Source of the DNA: Rufibacter roseolus
GTDB taxonomy: Bacteria > Bacteroidota > Bacteroidia > Cytophagales > Hymenobacteraceae
Reading direction: 5' to 3'
Assembly: GCF_017916365.1 (NCBI RefSeq)
Contig: NZ_JAFMSU010000001.1
Coordinates: 682,001-746,000 of the forward strand
DNA length: 64,000 bases
The stretch's first letter is position 1; each line of letters starts with the position of its first letter. Shown here in pieces: positions 40,610 to 48,613 of this stretch. The position numbers were made by a program, and so were the translations under genes. The notes beneath the pieces are model-generated. The model worked only from the letters and a program-made list of their open reading frames with translations, was not told the origin of the DNA and did not search any database.

Positions 40610-41983
40610 ATGTTCCTTCGTCTCCCGCGCCGCCCATTGCTCTCGTTTCCTTGCCTTTTTCTACTGTTTCTGCTGGGCTGTAGTACACCTAAACAGGCGC
40701 CGGTAGTCACGACGACCCCACCGCCGCCCCCACCGTACGGCCCCGAGGAAATCAAACGCCAGGTGCTGGCTTCTGAAATTGGGAAGAACCGGTTTGTGGG
40801 CTTCGCGCTGTATGACCCGGCCCTGGGGAAGATGGTGGTGGAGCATAACACTGATAAATACTTTGTGCCCGCCTCTAACACCAAGCTGTTCACCTTTTAT
40901 GCCAGCTTGAAGATGCTGGGCGATTCCATTCCGGCACTCAAATATGTGGTGCACGGAGATTCGCTGATCTTCTGGGGTACCGGCGACCCCACTTTCACCC
41001 ACATGGACCTGAAGAACACCCGCGCCTATGACTTCCTGAAGAACCGCAAAGAGAAGCTGTACTATCTGGAGGCCCCCTTCGCCAGTACGCCCTTCGCCAC
41101 CAACTGGGGCTGGGACGATTATAACTATTACTACCAGCCCGAGCGCAGCGTTTTCCCCATTCACGGCAACATTGTGAAGTTTACCCGTAAAGGAGGCCCT
41201 ACGCAACGCTACACTACCACGCCGGCCATCTTCAAGCCTACCATCAAAACCGATACCGCCCGTTATCCGCACAACGACACCTTTATGCGTGCTTGGCGCA
41301 CGAATGAACTGACCTATTATCCTAAACACGCCTCGGCGGATTTCTCCGTGGAAGTGCCGTTCATCCCGTCTCCGGACATGACCGTGCGGCTCCTGGCCGA
41401 TACCCTGAAAAGGAAAGTGACCTTGTTGAAGAAGCGTGCCCTGCCCCTGGGCGCCCAGACTTTCTATGGCCTGCCTTCAGACTCGGTGTACAAACGCATG
41501 CTGCAGGTGAGCGATAACCTGATGGCCGAACAGCTCATGGTCCTCTGCTCCGGCACCCTGTCAGACACGTTATCCATTGAGCGCGGCATCAAGCACGCCG
41601 TGAAAACCTACCTGGCAGACCTGCCCGATGCCCCCGTTTGGGTGGATGGCTCTGGTCTTTCCAGCATGAACCTGTTTACGCCGCGCAGTATTATCGCGCT
41701 GCTGCAGAAGCTCCAGCAGGAACGTCCCACTGAGCGACTGCTTCCGCTCATGGCCACCGGCGGCCGACCCGGCACTTTCCGGAACATCTACAAAGCCGAG
41801 CCTCCTTTTGTCTTCGGGAAATCCGGTACTCTGGCCCACGTGCACAACCAAAGCGGCTATATTATGACTAAAAGCGGAAAACTGCTGCTCTTCAGTTTCA
41901 TGAACAATAACTTCAGCGTCTCTTCCGGTGATATTCGCAATGAAATGGTCCGGATCATGACGGAGGTGCATGAGAAGTATTGA
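40610..41983 (+). CDS. dacB: D-alanyl-D-alanine carboxypeptidase/endopeptidase (PBP4, peptidase S13)
   Basis: 457 residues. Lipoprotein signal with lipobox FLLGC at about residue 24, so attached to a membrane. Penicillin-binding motifs: SxxK in VPASNTKLFTF, SxN in QVSDNLMAEQL, and KSG in FGKSGTLAHVH (KTG variant usual for the family). The insert domain between the first two motifs, DDYNYYYQPERSVFPIHGNIVKF..., is typical of S13. It cleaves D-Ala-D-Ala or cross-links in peptidoglycan. A proline-rich tether (TTTPPPPPPYGP) follows the acylated Cys. Third murein enzyme in a row. Confidence 0.92.
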   Translation: MFLRLPRRPLLSFPCLFLLFLLGCSTPKQAPVVTTTPPPPPPYGPEEIKRQVLASEIGKNRFVGFALYDPALGKMVVEHNTDKYFVPASNTKLFTFYASLKMLGDSIPALKYVVHGDSLIFWGTGDPTFTHMDLKNTRAYDFLKNRKEKLYYLEAPFASTPFATNWGWDDYNYYYQPERSVFPIHGNIVKFTRKGGPTQRYTTTPAIFKPTIKTDTARYPHNDTFMRAWRTNELTYYPKHASADFSVEVPFIPSPDMTVRLLADTLKRKVTLLKKRALPLGAQTFYGLPSDSVYKRMLQVSDNLMAEQLMVLCSGTLSDTLSIERGIKHAVKTYLADLPDAPVWVDGSGLSSMNLFTPRSIIALLQKLQQERPTERLLPLMATGGRPGTFRNIYKAEPPFVFGKSGTLAHVHNQSGYIMTKSGKLLLFSFMNNNFSVSSGDIRNEMVRIMTEVHEKY

Positions 41984-42008
41984 TAAGTAGCTCTCCTGTT
42001 GAAGCAAA

Positions 42009-42052
42009 GTCTGTTTTAAGGCTATTTTGGTAAAAACAGCCTTGAAACGGAC
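42009..42052 (+). repeat. IPE palindrome with T-run, possible dacB terminator
   Basis: GTCTGTTTTAAGGCTATTTT / AAAACAGCCTTGAAACGGAC, then CTTTTTT. Begins 26 bases after the dacB stop. Confidence 0.78.
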
Positions 42053-42069
42053 TTTTTTCTAACTCCCTT

Positions 42070-42175
42070 GGTCCAAGCCTGTGACTTGGACCTATTCCCC
42101 TCTTTTCTGGTTCAAGTTTTCAACTTGGACCTACCATGGGCTGAAGTTTGCAACTTCAGTGAGGCGTCAGCCTCA
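42070..42175. repeat. Tandem small palindromes (GTCCAAG..CTTGGAC group)
   Basis: GGTCCAAGCCTGTGACTTGGACC (as two arms GGTCCAAG/CTTGGACC), GGTTCAAG/CTTGGACC, CTGAAGTTTGCAACTTCAG and TGAGGCGTCAGCCTCA in a row. The same order, with changed arms, recurs at 56586-56650. Confidence 0.75.
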
Positions 42176-42248
42176 AAATCACTTTGGAGATATTACTTCC
42201 TACTGTATGACTTAGAACTTTGGACTCAGGACTCTCCCTGAGAGGTTT

Positions 42249-42280
42249 GGTTACTTTTCTCCTTGATGAGAAAAGTAACC
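42249..42280. repeat. GGTTACTTTTC palindrome
   Basis: GGTTACTTTTCTC / GAGAAAAGTAACC around a six-base middle; a motif I have seen in noncoding DNA of many Gram-negative genomes. Confidence 0.7.
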
Positions 42281-42528
42281 AAAAGAATCAAGAAGCCTCA
42301 AACTCGCTTACGCTCGGACAGTAAGGCTTCAGTTCAGTACCACCTGGCTAAGGCTATCTGTTCCATAGCTGACCTAGGCCTTTACTGCTTGAACGGTACC
42401 TACTTGCGGCAGGCCGTGCCTCGGCCTCACTGTAGGCCTTCGCCCCGGCCCGCCGCAGGTGAGCTGTCTTGTCTTGTGTGTCACTGCAATGCCTTAATGG
42501 TCCTGCGGACGGGAATTGGGTAAATACA

Positions 42529-42582
42529 AAGCGCCTCGTTTTTAGCCTGTTTTGTGAAAATCAGGTCAAAAACGAGGCGCTT
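42529..42582. repeat. IPE palindrome, extended outer stem
   Basis: Outer stem AAGCGCCTCGTTTTT / AAAAACGAGGCGCTT encloses AGCCTGTTTTGTGAAAATCAGGT. It ends 18 bases from the NlpC/P60 stop and looks like a terminator with the IPE core in place of its loop. Confidence 0.85.
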
Positions 42583-42599
42583 GTTATATGGTCAACTGC

Positions 42600-43796
42600 T
42601 TACTGGAACAGCGAGGCGGTTCTTAGGTCAATAAGCGAGGCTTGCGGGGAGATGCGTTTGGCCCGTAGGAAACGGTTCAGTTCGGAGGCGTCGTGGTTAG
42701 GAGCGGCGGGGTCCATGCTGTTGATGCGCACGCGGCCTGCTGAGTGGATGAACTCGTTGTTTCCTATCCACATGCCCACATGCACCACGCGCTCAGGTTT
42801 GCCGTCTTTGGCCTGGCTCCCGAAGAAAAGCAGGTCGCCGGGGCGTAGGTTCTGGAAACCGTCTTTGGTGTCAACCAAATCGCCGGAGTGCACTTGCTGG
42901 GAGGCATCGCGGGGCAGGACCAGGCCGTTCATGAAGTACACCGTTTTGGTGAAGCCGCTGCAGTCTACGCCTTTGAAGGAAGTACCGCCCCAGAGGTAAG
43001 GCAAGCCCAGCAGACGTTTGGAGGTTTCCACCAGGTTCTGCTCCGTAGGCCGGCGCGTGGCCGCCCAGTCAGTGTATTTCTGGACCTCAGGGGCGGAGAC
43101 GAAGGCCGAGCGTCCATCGGGGAAAGAGACTTCGTAGAAACCTTTGGTTTGCTTTTTCAGCACCATCATATCGCCGTACACCAGGTCAGAGACGGTGGCG
43201 CCCTGCGCGTTGGGCGTGGCGTAGGCAAAACCATATGGATTGGTGTACAGGAGTTTCTCGCCCTGCTGCCAGGCAGTGAAAGTGGCGTTGTCCATGAGCT
43301 TGATGGCGCTAGCATCTACCCAGGCCAGGTATTTGTCTGGGGTCTGCACCAGGTACCAGCCGCTTTTCTGTTTCCAGACGCGCAACGGGGTGCCCATGGT
43401 GGCTTGGGTGGCGAGTTCAGCGGGGTGTTTGGGTTCTGAGCGCAGGTTGGCCACGGACAAGGTGACTACCGCGAAGGTTTTGTCATTCAGCCCGGCTTCT
43501 GGCAGTACCTGGATGCTGTCCTGGAAAGAAAGGCCAGCCGCTTGCAGCCGCTCCAGCAAGGCGGTTTTGGCGGCAGGTAGGTTGGTCTCGCCGGTGAGCA
43601 CCGGGCCATTGGTTTTCACATCAAAGAGCGCTACCCGCTTATCCGGGGCAAACTGCTGCCTGATGGCTTCCACGTGGGGCGCCAGTGTAGTGGCGGGTGC
43701 CTCCGTGGCTTTCGCCTGAACAGGATCAGGGAGGGGTTTGCTGCTGGTGCAGGCCGCCAGAAACCCGAGAAATAAAACAGGTATTATATTTTTCAT
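42600..43796 (-). CDS. C40 peptidase (NlpC/P60) with SH3-like domains, lipoprotein
   Basis: 398 residues. Lipobox LAAC (about Cys16). Two bacterial SH3-like regions: VVTLSVANLRSEPKHPAELATQATMGTPLRVWKQKSGWYLVQTPDKYLAWV, and LVYGDMMVLKKQTKGFYEVSFPDGRSAFV. C-terminal NlpC/P60 papain-like domain: LLGLPYLWGGTSFKGVDCSGF (catalytic Cys), VVHVGMWIGNNEFIHSAG (His), as in gamma-D-glutamyl-L-diamino acid endopeptidases of the YkfC type. It should cut stem peptides of murein or of recycled muropeptides. Divergent from the unknown lipoprotein at 43876. Confidence 0.92.
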   Translation of the reverse strand: MKNIIPVLFLGFLAACTSSKPLPDPVQAKATEAPATTLAPHVEAIRQQFAPDKRVALFDVKTNGPVLTGETNLPAAKTALLERLQAAGLSFQDSIQVLPEAGLNDKTFAVVTLSVANLRSEPKHPAELATQATMGTPLRVWKQKSGWYLVQTPDKYLAWVDASAIKLMDNATFTAWQQGEKLLYTNPYGFAYATPNAQGATVSDLVYGDMMVLKKQTKGFYEVSFPDGRSAFVSAPEVQKYTDWAATRRPTEQNLVETSKRLLGLPYLWGGTSFKGVDCSGFTKTVYFMNGLVLPRDASQQVHSGDLVDTKDGFQNLRPGDLLFFGSQAKDGKPERVVHVGMWIGNNEFIHSAGRVRINSMDPAAPNHDASELNRFLRAKRISPQASLIDLRTASLFQ

Positions 43797-43875
43797 GCAA
43801 TGATTAAACCTTAAGCGGTTAAGTTAAGGGTTTGGCTATATATCTTGTAAGGTAATTATTAATTAATTTTAGAAA

Positions 43876-44781
43876 GTGCTATTAAAACAAGTTAAAGTGG
43901 GAAGCAGCTATCTGCCCCGCGTTTTCAGCAAGCTGTTTCTGTTGGGGCTCGGCCTTATGCTCCTGCTATTGGGTATGAGTGCCTGCTCATCCTTCTTAAA
44001 CCCTAGGCAGTCGGCTCTTAATCAACCTTCAACTGCCAAGCTGGGTTCAACCGGTAAACCCACCGGGCCGGAAATCATAGGTGCGCTAAGGAATCTATCC
44101 TTAGAGGAACGGGAAACTTACCTGTTGCACCAACTTCTGAAGGAAGCGAATGGGCCAGACTTCCTCCGGAAAACCAAATGTGTTCCGTTGATAGCTGTAA
44201 GCCTCAAGGGAGATACGTTGAGGGGGTATTGCTTTCCGTTGCTGGACTATCTGGCGGTGGGCGGAAACAAAGACTTTGTCCGGGTACCGTTGCAACCCCA
44301 AAATGCCCAAACCGTGGCAGAGGCCTGGAGCTGTACCTTACCCACCCGTAAAATTGTAGACGCTATCTACGCCGCCGCCGATGTGAAACTGGAGCCGCAC
44401 CCGCTTACCCAACACCGTGACAGCGTCACCACTTTTCTGGAGCATAACCAAATCATACAAGGGCAGTTGAAGGGTAAAAACAAGCAGGGCTTGCTCATTG
44501 CCGGGCATAAGAAAGATGTGGTGCTATCGCCGCGGTTGCTGCGGCTGGAGAAGAAAGACCGGGTGGCCATTTACGGGTGGCATAAGCCAGATGGCAAACC
44601 TATTCAGCCGCTGTACCTGGGGCACGTGGCCTGGTACACAGATTACAGCCACGGCATCAGGTTACTTTACAACCGATTTGAGGTGAATGGCCGCTATTAC
44701 ACCCTGCAGGAACTGCTGGCAGACCCCGTGCTAAGCCGCTTGGTCTGTGACGAAGATATCTGCGAGCCGGTGCAGTATTAG
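43876..44781 (+). CDS. Unknown lipoprotein-like secreted protein
   Basis: 301 residues from a GTG. Long hydrophobic N-terminus (FSKLFLLGLGLMLLLLGMSACSS) with a possible lipobox at Cys37. The mature part has SLEERETYLLHQLLKEANGPDFLRKTKCVPLIAV, SCTLPTRKIVDAIYAAADVKLEPHPLT, and near the end YGWHKPDGKPIQPLYLGHVAWYTDYSHGIRLLYNRFEVNG. The TDYSHGIRL block with several His and Tyr looks like a conserved active or binding site; I have seen similar stretches in other hypothetical bacterial proteins but cannot name a family. Two Cys near the C-terminus (VCDEDIC) may form a disulfide. Upstream is shared with the divergent NlpC/P60 gene. Confidence 0.72.
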   Translation: MLLKQVKVGSSYLPRVFSKLFLLGLGLMLLLLGMSACSSFLNPRQSALNQPSTAKLGSTGKPTGPEIIGALRNLSLEERETYLLHQLLKEANGPDFLRKTKCVPLIAVSLKGDTLRGYCFPLLDYLAVGGNKDFVRVPLQPQNAQTVAEAWSCTLPTRKIVDAIYAAADVKLEPHPLTQHRDSVTTFLEHNQIIQGQLKGKNKQGLLIAGHKKDVVLSPRLLRLEKKDRVAIYGWHKPDGKPIQPLYLGHVAWYTDYSHGIRLLYNRFEVNGRYYTLQELLADPVLSRLVCDEDICEPVQY

Positions 44782-44789
44782 GCAGCCCT

Positions 44790-44823
44790 GTTTTAGGCAG
44801 TTTTTGAGAGAAACACCTCAGAA
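44790..44823. repeat. IPE palindrome, degenerate
   Basis: GTTTTAGGCAGTTTTTGAG then GAAACACCTCAGAAT; right arm decayed. Eight bases past the preceding stop. Confidence 0.5.
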
Positions 44824-44840
44824 TCGCAGGTGGGTTTCTG

Positions 44841-44848
44841 TATCTTTG
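44841..44848 (+). promoter_or_regulatory. Predicted -7 box of the GNAT gene (TATCTTTG)
   Basis: TATCTTTG 23 bases before the ATG, giving a leader of about 16 bases. Confidence 0.55.
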
Positions 44849-44870
44849 GCGGCAAGAACAAACTATTACC

Positions 44871-45350
44871 ATGAATTCCGCACCCGTTTTCCCCTCTGTT
44901 TCCATTATTGACTATACCCCTGTCCACGCCGCTAAATTCCGAGAGCTGAACCAAGCCTGGATTGAGCATTACTTTGAGATGGAAGAACTGGACCACAAAT
45001 CCCTGGGTGATCCAGACGGCTACATCATCGCCAAGGGCGGCCACATTTTCATGGCCGAGTACAACGGCGAGATTGTGGGTACCTGCGCCCTGATCAAAGT
45101 AGATGACCAGACCTACGAGCTGGCCAAAATGGCCGTTACCGACAAGGCCCAGGGCCTGAAGATTGGCAAACGCCTGGGCGAGGCCGCTATCCAGAAAGCC
45201 CGCGAGTTGGGCGCCACTACGCTCATGCTGCTCTCTAACCGCAAACTGGAAACAGCCCTGCACCTGTACCACAAACTGGGTTTTGTGGAGGTGCCCGATG
45301 AACTGAAAGAATACAAACGCGCCGATATAAAGATGGAGCTCGCGCTCTGA
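44871..45350 (+). CDS. GNAT-family N-acetyltransferase
   Basis: 159 residues. Acetyl-CoA binding segment ELAKMAVTDKAQGLKIGKRLGEAAIQKAREL (the Q/RxxGxG/A region reads QGLKIG), strand DPDGYIIAKGGHIFMAEYNGEIVGTCALI before it, and LYHKLGFVEVP at the end. Single GNAT domain, cytosolic. Acceptor unknown: could be an amino group of a small metabolite or a protein. The TonB receptor gene begins 30 bases later on the same strand, so they may share a transcript, although GNAT has its own promoter-like box. Confidence 0.88.
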   Translation: MNSAPVFPSVSIIDYTPVHAAKFRELNQAWIEHYFEMEELDHKSLGDPDGYIIAKGGHIFMAEYNGEIVGTCALIKVDDQTYELAKMAVTDKAQGLKIGKRLGEAAIQKARELGATTLMLLSNRKLETALHLYHKLGFVEVPDELKEYKRADIKMELAL

Positions 45351-45380
45351 TTTTCCTTCTCCAACTTCTACTATCCCCAT

Positions 45381-47783
45381 ATGAAGTCATTTCTATCTCT
45401 GTTGCTGGTGGCGGTGCCTTTGGCGGCCTCGGCACAGACCGCCGTGGTGCAAGACCGGGCCAACCTGCAGCCTCTGGCTGGTGTGCGGGTCATTCCCACG
45501 CAAGGCGGTACCGCGCTCCTCACCGATGCCCGGGGCAAATTCAATACCCAAGGCTTCCTGGACACCGACAGCCTCCGCTTTGAGCGCGCTGATTACCAGA
45601 CGCGCACCCTGGCCGTAAACCAACTGGCCGCGCTGAACTACCGCGTGAGCCTCACTGAGCGAAGCTATTCCCTGGACGAAGTGGTGGTATCGGCGAGTAA
45701 GTTTGAGGAGAAGCGCGCCGATGTGCCGCAGCAGATCCAGGTACTCAAGGCGCGGGAACTGGCCTTTCAAAGCAATCAAACCTCCGCCGATGTGCTGCAG
45801 CAAAGCGGCCAGGTGCTGGTGCAGAAAAGCCAGGCGGGCGGCGGCAGCCCCATCCTGCGTGGTTTTGAGGCGAACAAAGTCCTGATGGTGATTGACGGTG
45901 TGCGCCTGAACAATGCCATTTACCGCGGAGGCCACCTGCAGAACGTGATCACGGTAGATAATGCGGCTCTGGAGAAAGTGGAGGTGGTGTTCGGGCCTGG
46001 ATCAGTGGTGTACGGGTCCGATGCCCTGGGCGGCGTGGTGCACTTCTACACTAAAAGCCCTGTGCTAGGCGACAGCGCCGGCACCCGCGTGACGGGCGGC
46101 GCCTTCACCCGCTACGCCACGGCCAACCAGGAGAAAACCGGCCACGTGGACTTTTCAGTAGGCGGACAGAAATGGGGCAGCTTCACCAGCTTCACGTACT
46201 CAGACTTCGGGGATCTGCGCCAGGGCAAGAACCGCAACCCGTTCTACGGCACCTGGGGGCTGCGCCCGTCCTACGCCCAATGGCAGGACGGCAAAGACGT
46301 GACAGTACCCAATGAGAACATCAACGTGCAGAAATTCACCGGCTACAAGCAGTACGATGCCCTGCAGAAAATCCTGTTCCAGCCCTCGGCGAACACCTCA
46401 CATTTGTTAAATGTGCAGTTCTCCACCTCCTCAGACATTCCGCGCTACGACCGCCTCACCGAGGTAGATGGCCAGGGCGCCCTGAACCACGGCGACTGGT
46501 ACTACGGTCCGCAGGAGCGCTGGCTCGCGGCCTATACCTTCGCTACCAAGGGCAGAGGCTGGCTGGAGAACCTGAGGGTGACGGCCGCTTACCAGAGCGT
46601 GGAGGAAAGTCGGCATAACCGCCGGTTCAAACGTACCACCCTGCAGAACCGCTTTGAGCACGTGGATGTCTACACCCTCAACGCCGATGCCAGCCGACTG
46701 CTGGGCAACCATGAACTGCGCTACGGCCTGGAAGGCACCTACAACGATGTCTTTTCCCGCGCCTACGGCTCTGACCTGACCACCGGCGAGCGCTCGCCCC
46801 TGGATACCCGTTACCCCAGCGGCGGCTCTGACATGCGCACGGCGGCCGCTTACTTCACGCACACCTGGGAGATCACCCCGCAATGGATTCTTTCTGATGG
46901 TATCCGGCTGAGCCGCGTGGAGCTGAACGCCAACTTCCAAGACAAAACCTTCTTCCCGTTTCCGTTTGACGAGGTCTCCCAAAAGAACACCGCCGTGAAC
47001 GGCAACCTGGGTCTGGTGTACCAGCCGGGGCAGGACTGGCGCTTTGCCGCCGTGGCTTCCTCGGGCTTCCGGGCACCTAACGTAGATGACCTGGCAAAGG
47101 TGTTTGAGTCTGTAGCCGGGCAGCTGGTTGTGCCTAATCCTGATCTGAAGCCAGAATACACCTATAATGCTGAGCTGTCTATAGGCAAAACCATCGCGCA
47201 GAGCGTGCGGGTAGAGGGAACCGGTTTCTACACCTGGTACCGCGATGCCATCACCACGCAGCCGTTCCTGTTCCAGGGGCAGAGTGAGGTGGAATACAAC
47301 GGTCAACTGAGCCGCGTGGTAGCCAGCGTGAACGCGAACAAAGCCTACGTGTACGGCTTCAGCGGCGCCATCAACGCTGATATTACCTCGGCTTTCCGGT
47401 TGGCTTCCACGCTCACCTACACCTATGGTCGCATCAAATCAGAAACCGGTGAAACCCCGCTGGACCACATTCCACCAGTCTTCGGGAAGACGAGTTTGTT
47501 CCTGACCTTGCCCAAGTTTCGCTCTGAGTTCTTTGTGCAATACAATGGCTGGAAAAACCTGGAAGACTACAACCCCGTGGGCGAGGACAACCTGCAGTAC
47601 GCCACTCCGCAGGGCGTACCGGCCTGGTACACGCTCAACCTGCGCACCGCTTACCAGATCCACCCCAGAATACAGGTGCAGGCCGCCCTGGAAAACATCC
47701 TGGACAAGTTCTACCGCGTCTATGCCTCTGGGGTGAGTGCCCCCGGCCGCAATTTCATGCTCACGCTGCGCGGGAATTTTTAA
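45381..47783 (+). CDS. TonB-dependent outer-membrane receptor
   Basis: 800 residues. Signal peptide ending ASAQ, a short CarbopepD_reg-like domain (21-95), plug domain (DEVVVSASKFEEKRADVPQQIQVL, LVQKSQAGGGSPILRGFEANKVLMVIDGVRLNNAIYRGGHLQNV, VEVVFGPGSVVYGSDALGGVVHFYTKSP), then the 22-strand barrel finishing RNFMLTLRGNF with a terminal Phe. The motifs GFRAPNVDDLAKVFES and NPDLKPEYTYNAELSIG resemble haem/haemoglobin-type receptors, but this subgroup call is weak. Imports a large substrate using the Ton system; no SusD partner is present, which argues against a glycan-uptake locus. Confidence 0.9.
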   Translation: MKSFLSLLLVAVPLAASAQTAVVQDRANLQPLAGVRVIPTQGGTALLTDARGKFNTQGFLDTDSLRFERADYQTRTLAVNQLAALNYRVSLTERSYSLDEVVVSASKFEEKRADVPQQIQVLKARELAFQSNQTSADVLQQSGQVLVQKSQAGGGSPILRGFEANKVLMVIDGVRLNNAIYRGGHLQNVITVDNAALEKVEVVFGPGSVVYGSDALGGVVHFYTKSPVLGDSAGTRVTGGAFTRYATANQEKTGHVDFSVGGQKWGSFTSFTYSDFGDLRQGKNRNPFYGTWGLRPSYAQWQDGKDVTVPNENINVQKFTGYKQYDALQKILFQPSANTSHLLNVQFSTSSDIPRYDRLTEVDGQGALNHGDWYYGPQERWLAAYTFATKGRGWLENLRVTAAYQSVEESRHNRRFKRTTLQNRFEHVDVYTLNADASRLLGNHELRYGLEGTYNDVFSRAYGSDLTTGERSPLDTRYPSGGSDMRTAAAYFTHTWEITPQWILSDGIRLSRVELNANFQDKTFFPFPFDEVSQKNTAVNGNLGLVYQPGQDWRFAAVASSGFRAPNVDDLAKVFESVAGQLVVPNPDLKPEYTYNAELSIGKTIAQSVRVEGTGFYTWYRDAITTQPFLFQGQSEVEYNGQLSRVVASVNANKAYVYGFSGAINADITSAFRLASTLTYTYGRIKSETGETPLDHIPPVFGKTSLFLTLPKFRSEFFVQYNGWKNLEDYNPVGEDNLQYATPQGVPAWYTLNLRTAYQIHPRIQVQAALENILDKFYRVYASGVSAPGRNFMLTLRGNF

Positions 47784-47815
47784 CGAAAAGGGTTGGCTTG
47801 AAAGCATCGGCTCCA

Positions 47816-47851
47816 GTTTTAGGGCTGTTTTCAGAAAAGTAAGCCAAAAGT
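47816..47851. repeat. IPE palindrome
   Basis: GTTTTAGGGCTGTTTTC / GAAAAGTAAGCCAAAAG; a few mismatches in the right arm. Confidence 0.7.
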
Positions 47852-47866
47852 GGAAGTCGGTGGTTT

Positions 47867-47899
47867 AGACCTCACAGGTTTTGAAAACCTGTGAGGTCT
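47867..47899 (+). repeat. ACCTCACAGGTTTT palindrome, perfect copy; possible terminator
   Basis: AGACCTCACAGGTTTT / AAAACCTGTGAGGTCT, perfect arms around one base, then a T-rich tail. May end the TonB receptor transcript. A second copy is at 56539-56571. Confidence 0.85.
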
Positions 47900-48002
47900 T
47901 TTGTTTTTAGAGGAGCCACTAGTAGGAACTTCGCACACTACGAGGTCATGTACGTCAGCTTTTTTCCAGCCTTCTTTCCTTGCCGGCACTATTCTCCCTC
48001 TT

Positions 48003-48092
48003 TGTCATCTTGGAAAGATCTTGTGAGCGAACGGTAGTAGCGTTTCAGCAAGGCTTGTCTAGTTCGCCCACAAGATCCTTTCAGGATGACAA
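48003..48092. repeat. 90-bp inverted-end repeat, copy C
   Basis: GTCATCTTGGAAAGATCTTG ... CAAGATCCTTTCAGGATGAC. Interior GAGCGAACGGTAGTAGCG has the same orientation as in copy B while the outer arms are exchanged. Confidence 0.85.
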
Positions 48093-48129
48093 AAAGATGG
48101 GTAGTTGTAAGTGAAATGTTGAAAGATGA

Positions 48130-48178
48130 AGCCCTGCTTTGGGCCTGATTTCTAAAAAACAGGTCCAAAGCAGGGCTT
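48130..48178. repeat. IPE palindrome, extended stem
   Basis: AGCCCTGCTTTGGGCCTGAT on the left, AACAGGTCCAAAGCAGGGCT on the right; 18 paired bases. Ends 35 bases from the DUF3592 stop. Confidence 0.88.
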
Positions 48179-48212
48179 TATTCATTTATAAGAAAAAGCT
48201 TCTTAGAGAGAC

Positions 48213-48593
48213 TTACCAGTAACAAAGTTGGACACAGGTTGCCCCTAGACTGATGAGAAAGATGCCCCAGTATAACAACTTCCAGATAGCACTTGTGGGG
48301 TACGCTTTGTCATTGTAATAAACAATCTTTAACTCCTGACCTTTGCGGAAGAGCGGAATACTAGAGCCTATTTCTAATCTCCTTTGTAGTTCCTGCTTTC
48401 CTGCTGAGTAAAACTGCACAATTGGGTAGTATAAATAGCTTACGCTGTTACCGCCGTAACCCCATTTCCCTTTCAGTTGGATGACTCTGCCTTTCGTATG
48501 AAATCCATACTTATTAGAGACGTAGTCATGGTAAACTAGATACATCCCAAGGCCAAGAAGAATGAGTGTAATCACTAAAAACAAAGCTTCCAT
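48213..48593 (-). CDS. Small DUF3592-like membrane protein
   Basis: 126 residues. N-terminal helix (about 3-22), a beta-rich soluble stretch (KGRVIQLKGKWGYGGNSVSYLYYPIVQFYSAG and IGSSIPLFRKGQELKIVYYNDKAYPTSAIW), and a C-terminal helix (about 103-124). The order helix, small sandwich with YPxVxF and GxxLxVxYxxxxP, helix fits DUF3592. The coding DNA is AT-richer than its surroundings, hinting at recent arrival or low expression. 20 bases downstream of the M28 peptidase gene on the same strand, so probably co-transcribed. Function unknown. Confidence 0.78.
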   Translation of the reverse strand: MEALFLVITLILLGLGMYLVYHDYVSNKYGFHTKGRVIQLKGKWGYGGNSVSYLYYPIVQFYSAGKQELQRRLEIGSSIPLFRKGQELKIVYYNDKAYPTSAIWKLLYWGIFLISLGATCVQLCYW

Positions 48594-48613
48594 CTCTATT
48601 AGCTTTAAGAAGA

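Larger units (their letters stand above)
41984..42599. other. Mosaic of small palindromic repeats between dacB and the NlpC/P60 gene
   Basis: Two IPE copies flank a tract with three hairpins of the AAGTnnnnACTT type (42070-42159), the GGTTACTTTTC palindrome at 42249-42280 and a GC-rich tail to about 42480. An open frame of 86 codons at 42263-42523 crosses these repeats and is not taken as a gene. Confidence 0.7.
47784..48212. other. Gap with IPE, CAGGTTTT palindrome, 90-bp repeat and second IPE
   Basis: Four repeat elements from three families lie in line between convergent genes. No gene seen. Confidence 0.75.

Noticed and set aside
42263-42523. 86-codon open frame starting MRKVTKRIKK
   Set aside because: Begins inside the GGTTACTTTTC palindrome and continues through GC-rich repeat sequence; such frames recur wherever this repeat occurs.
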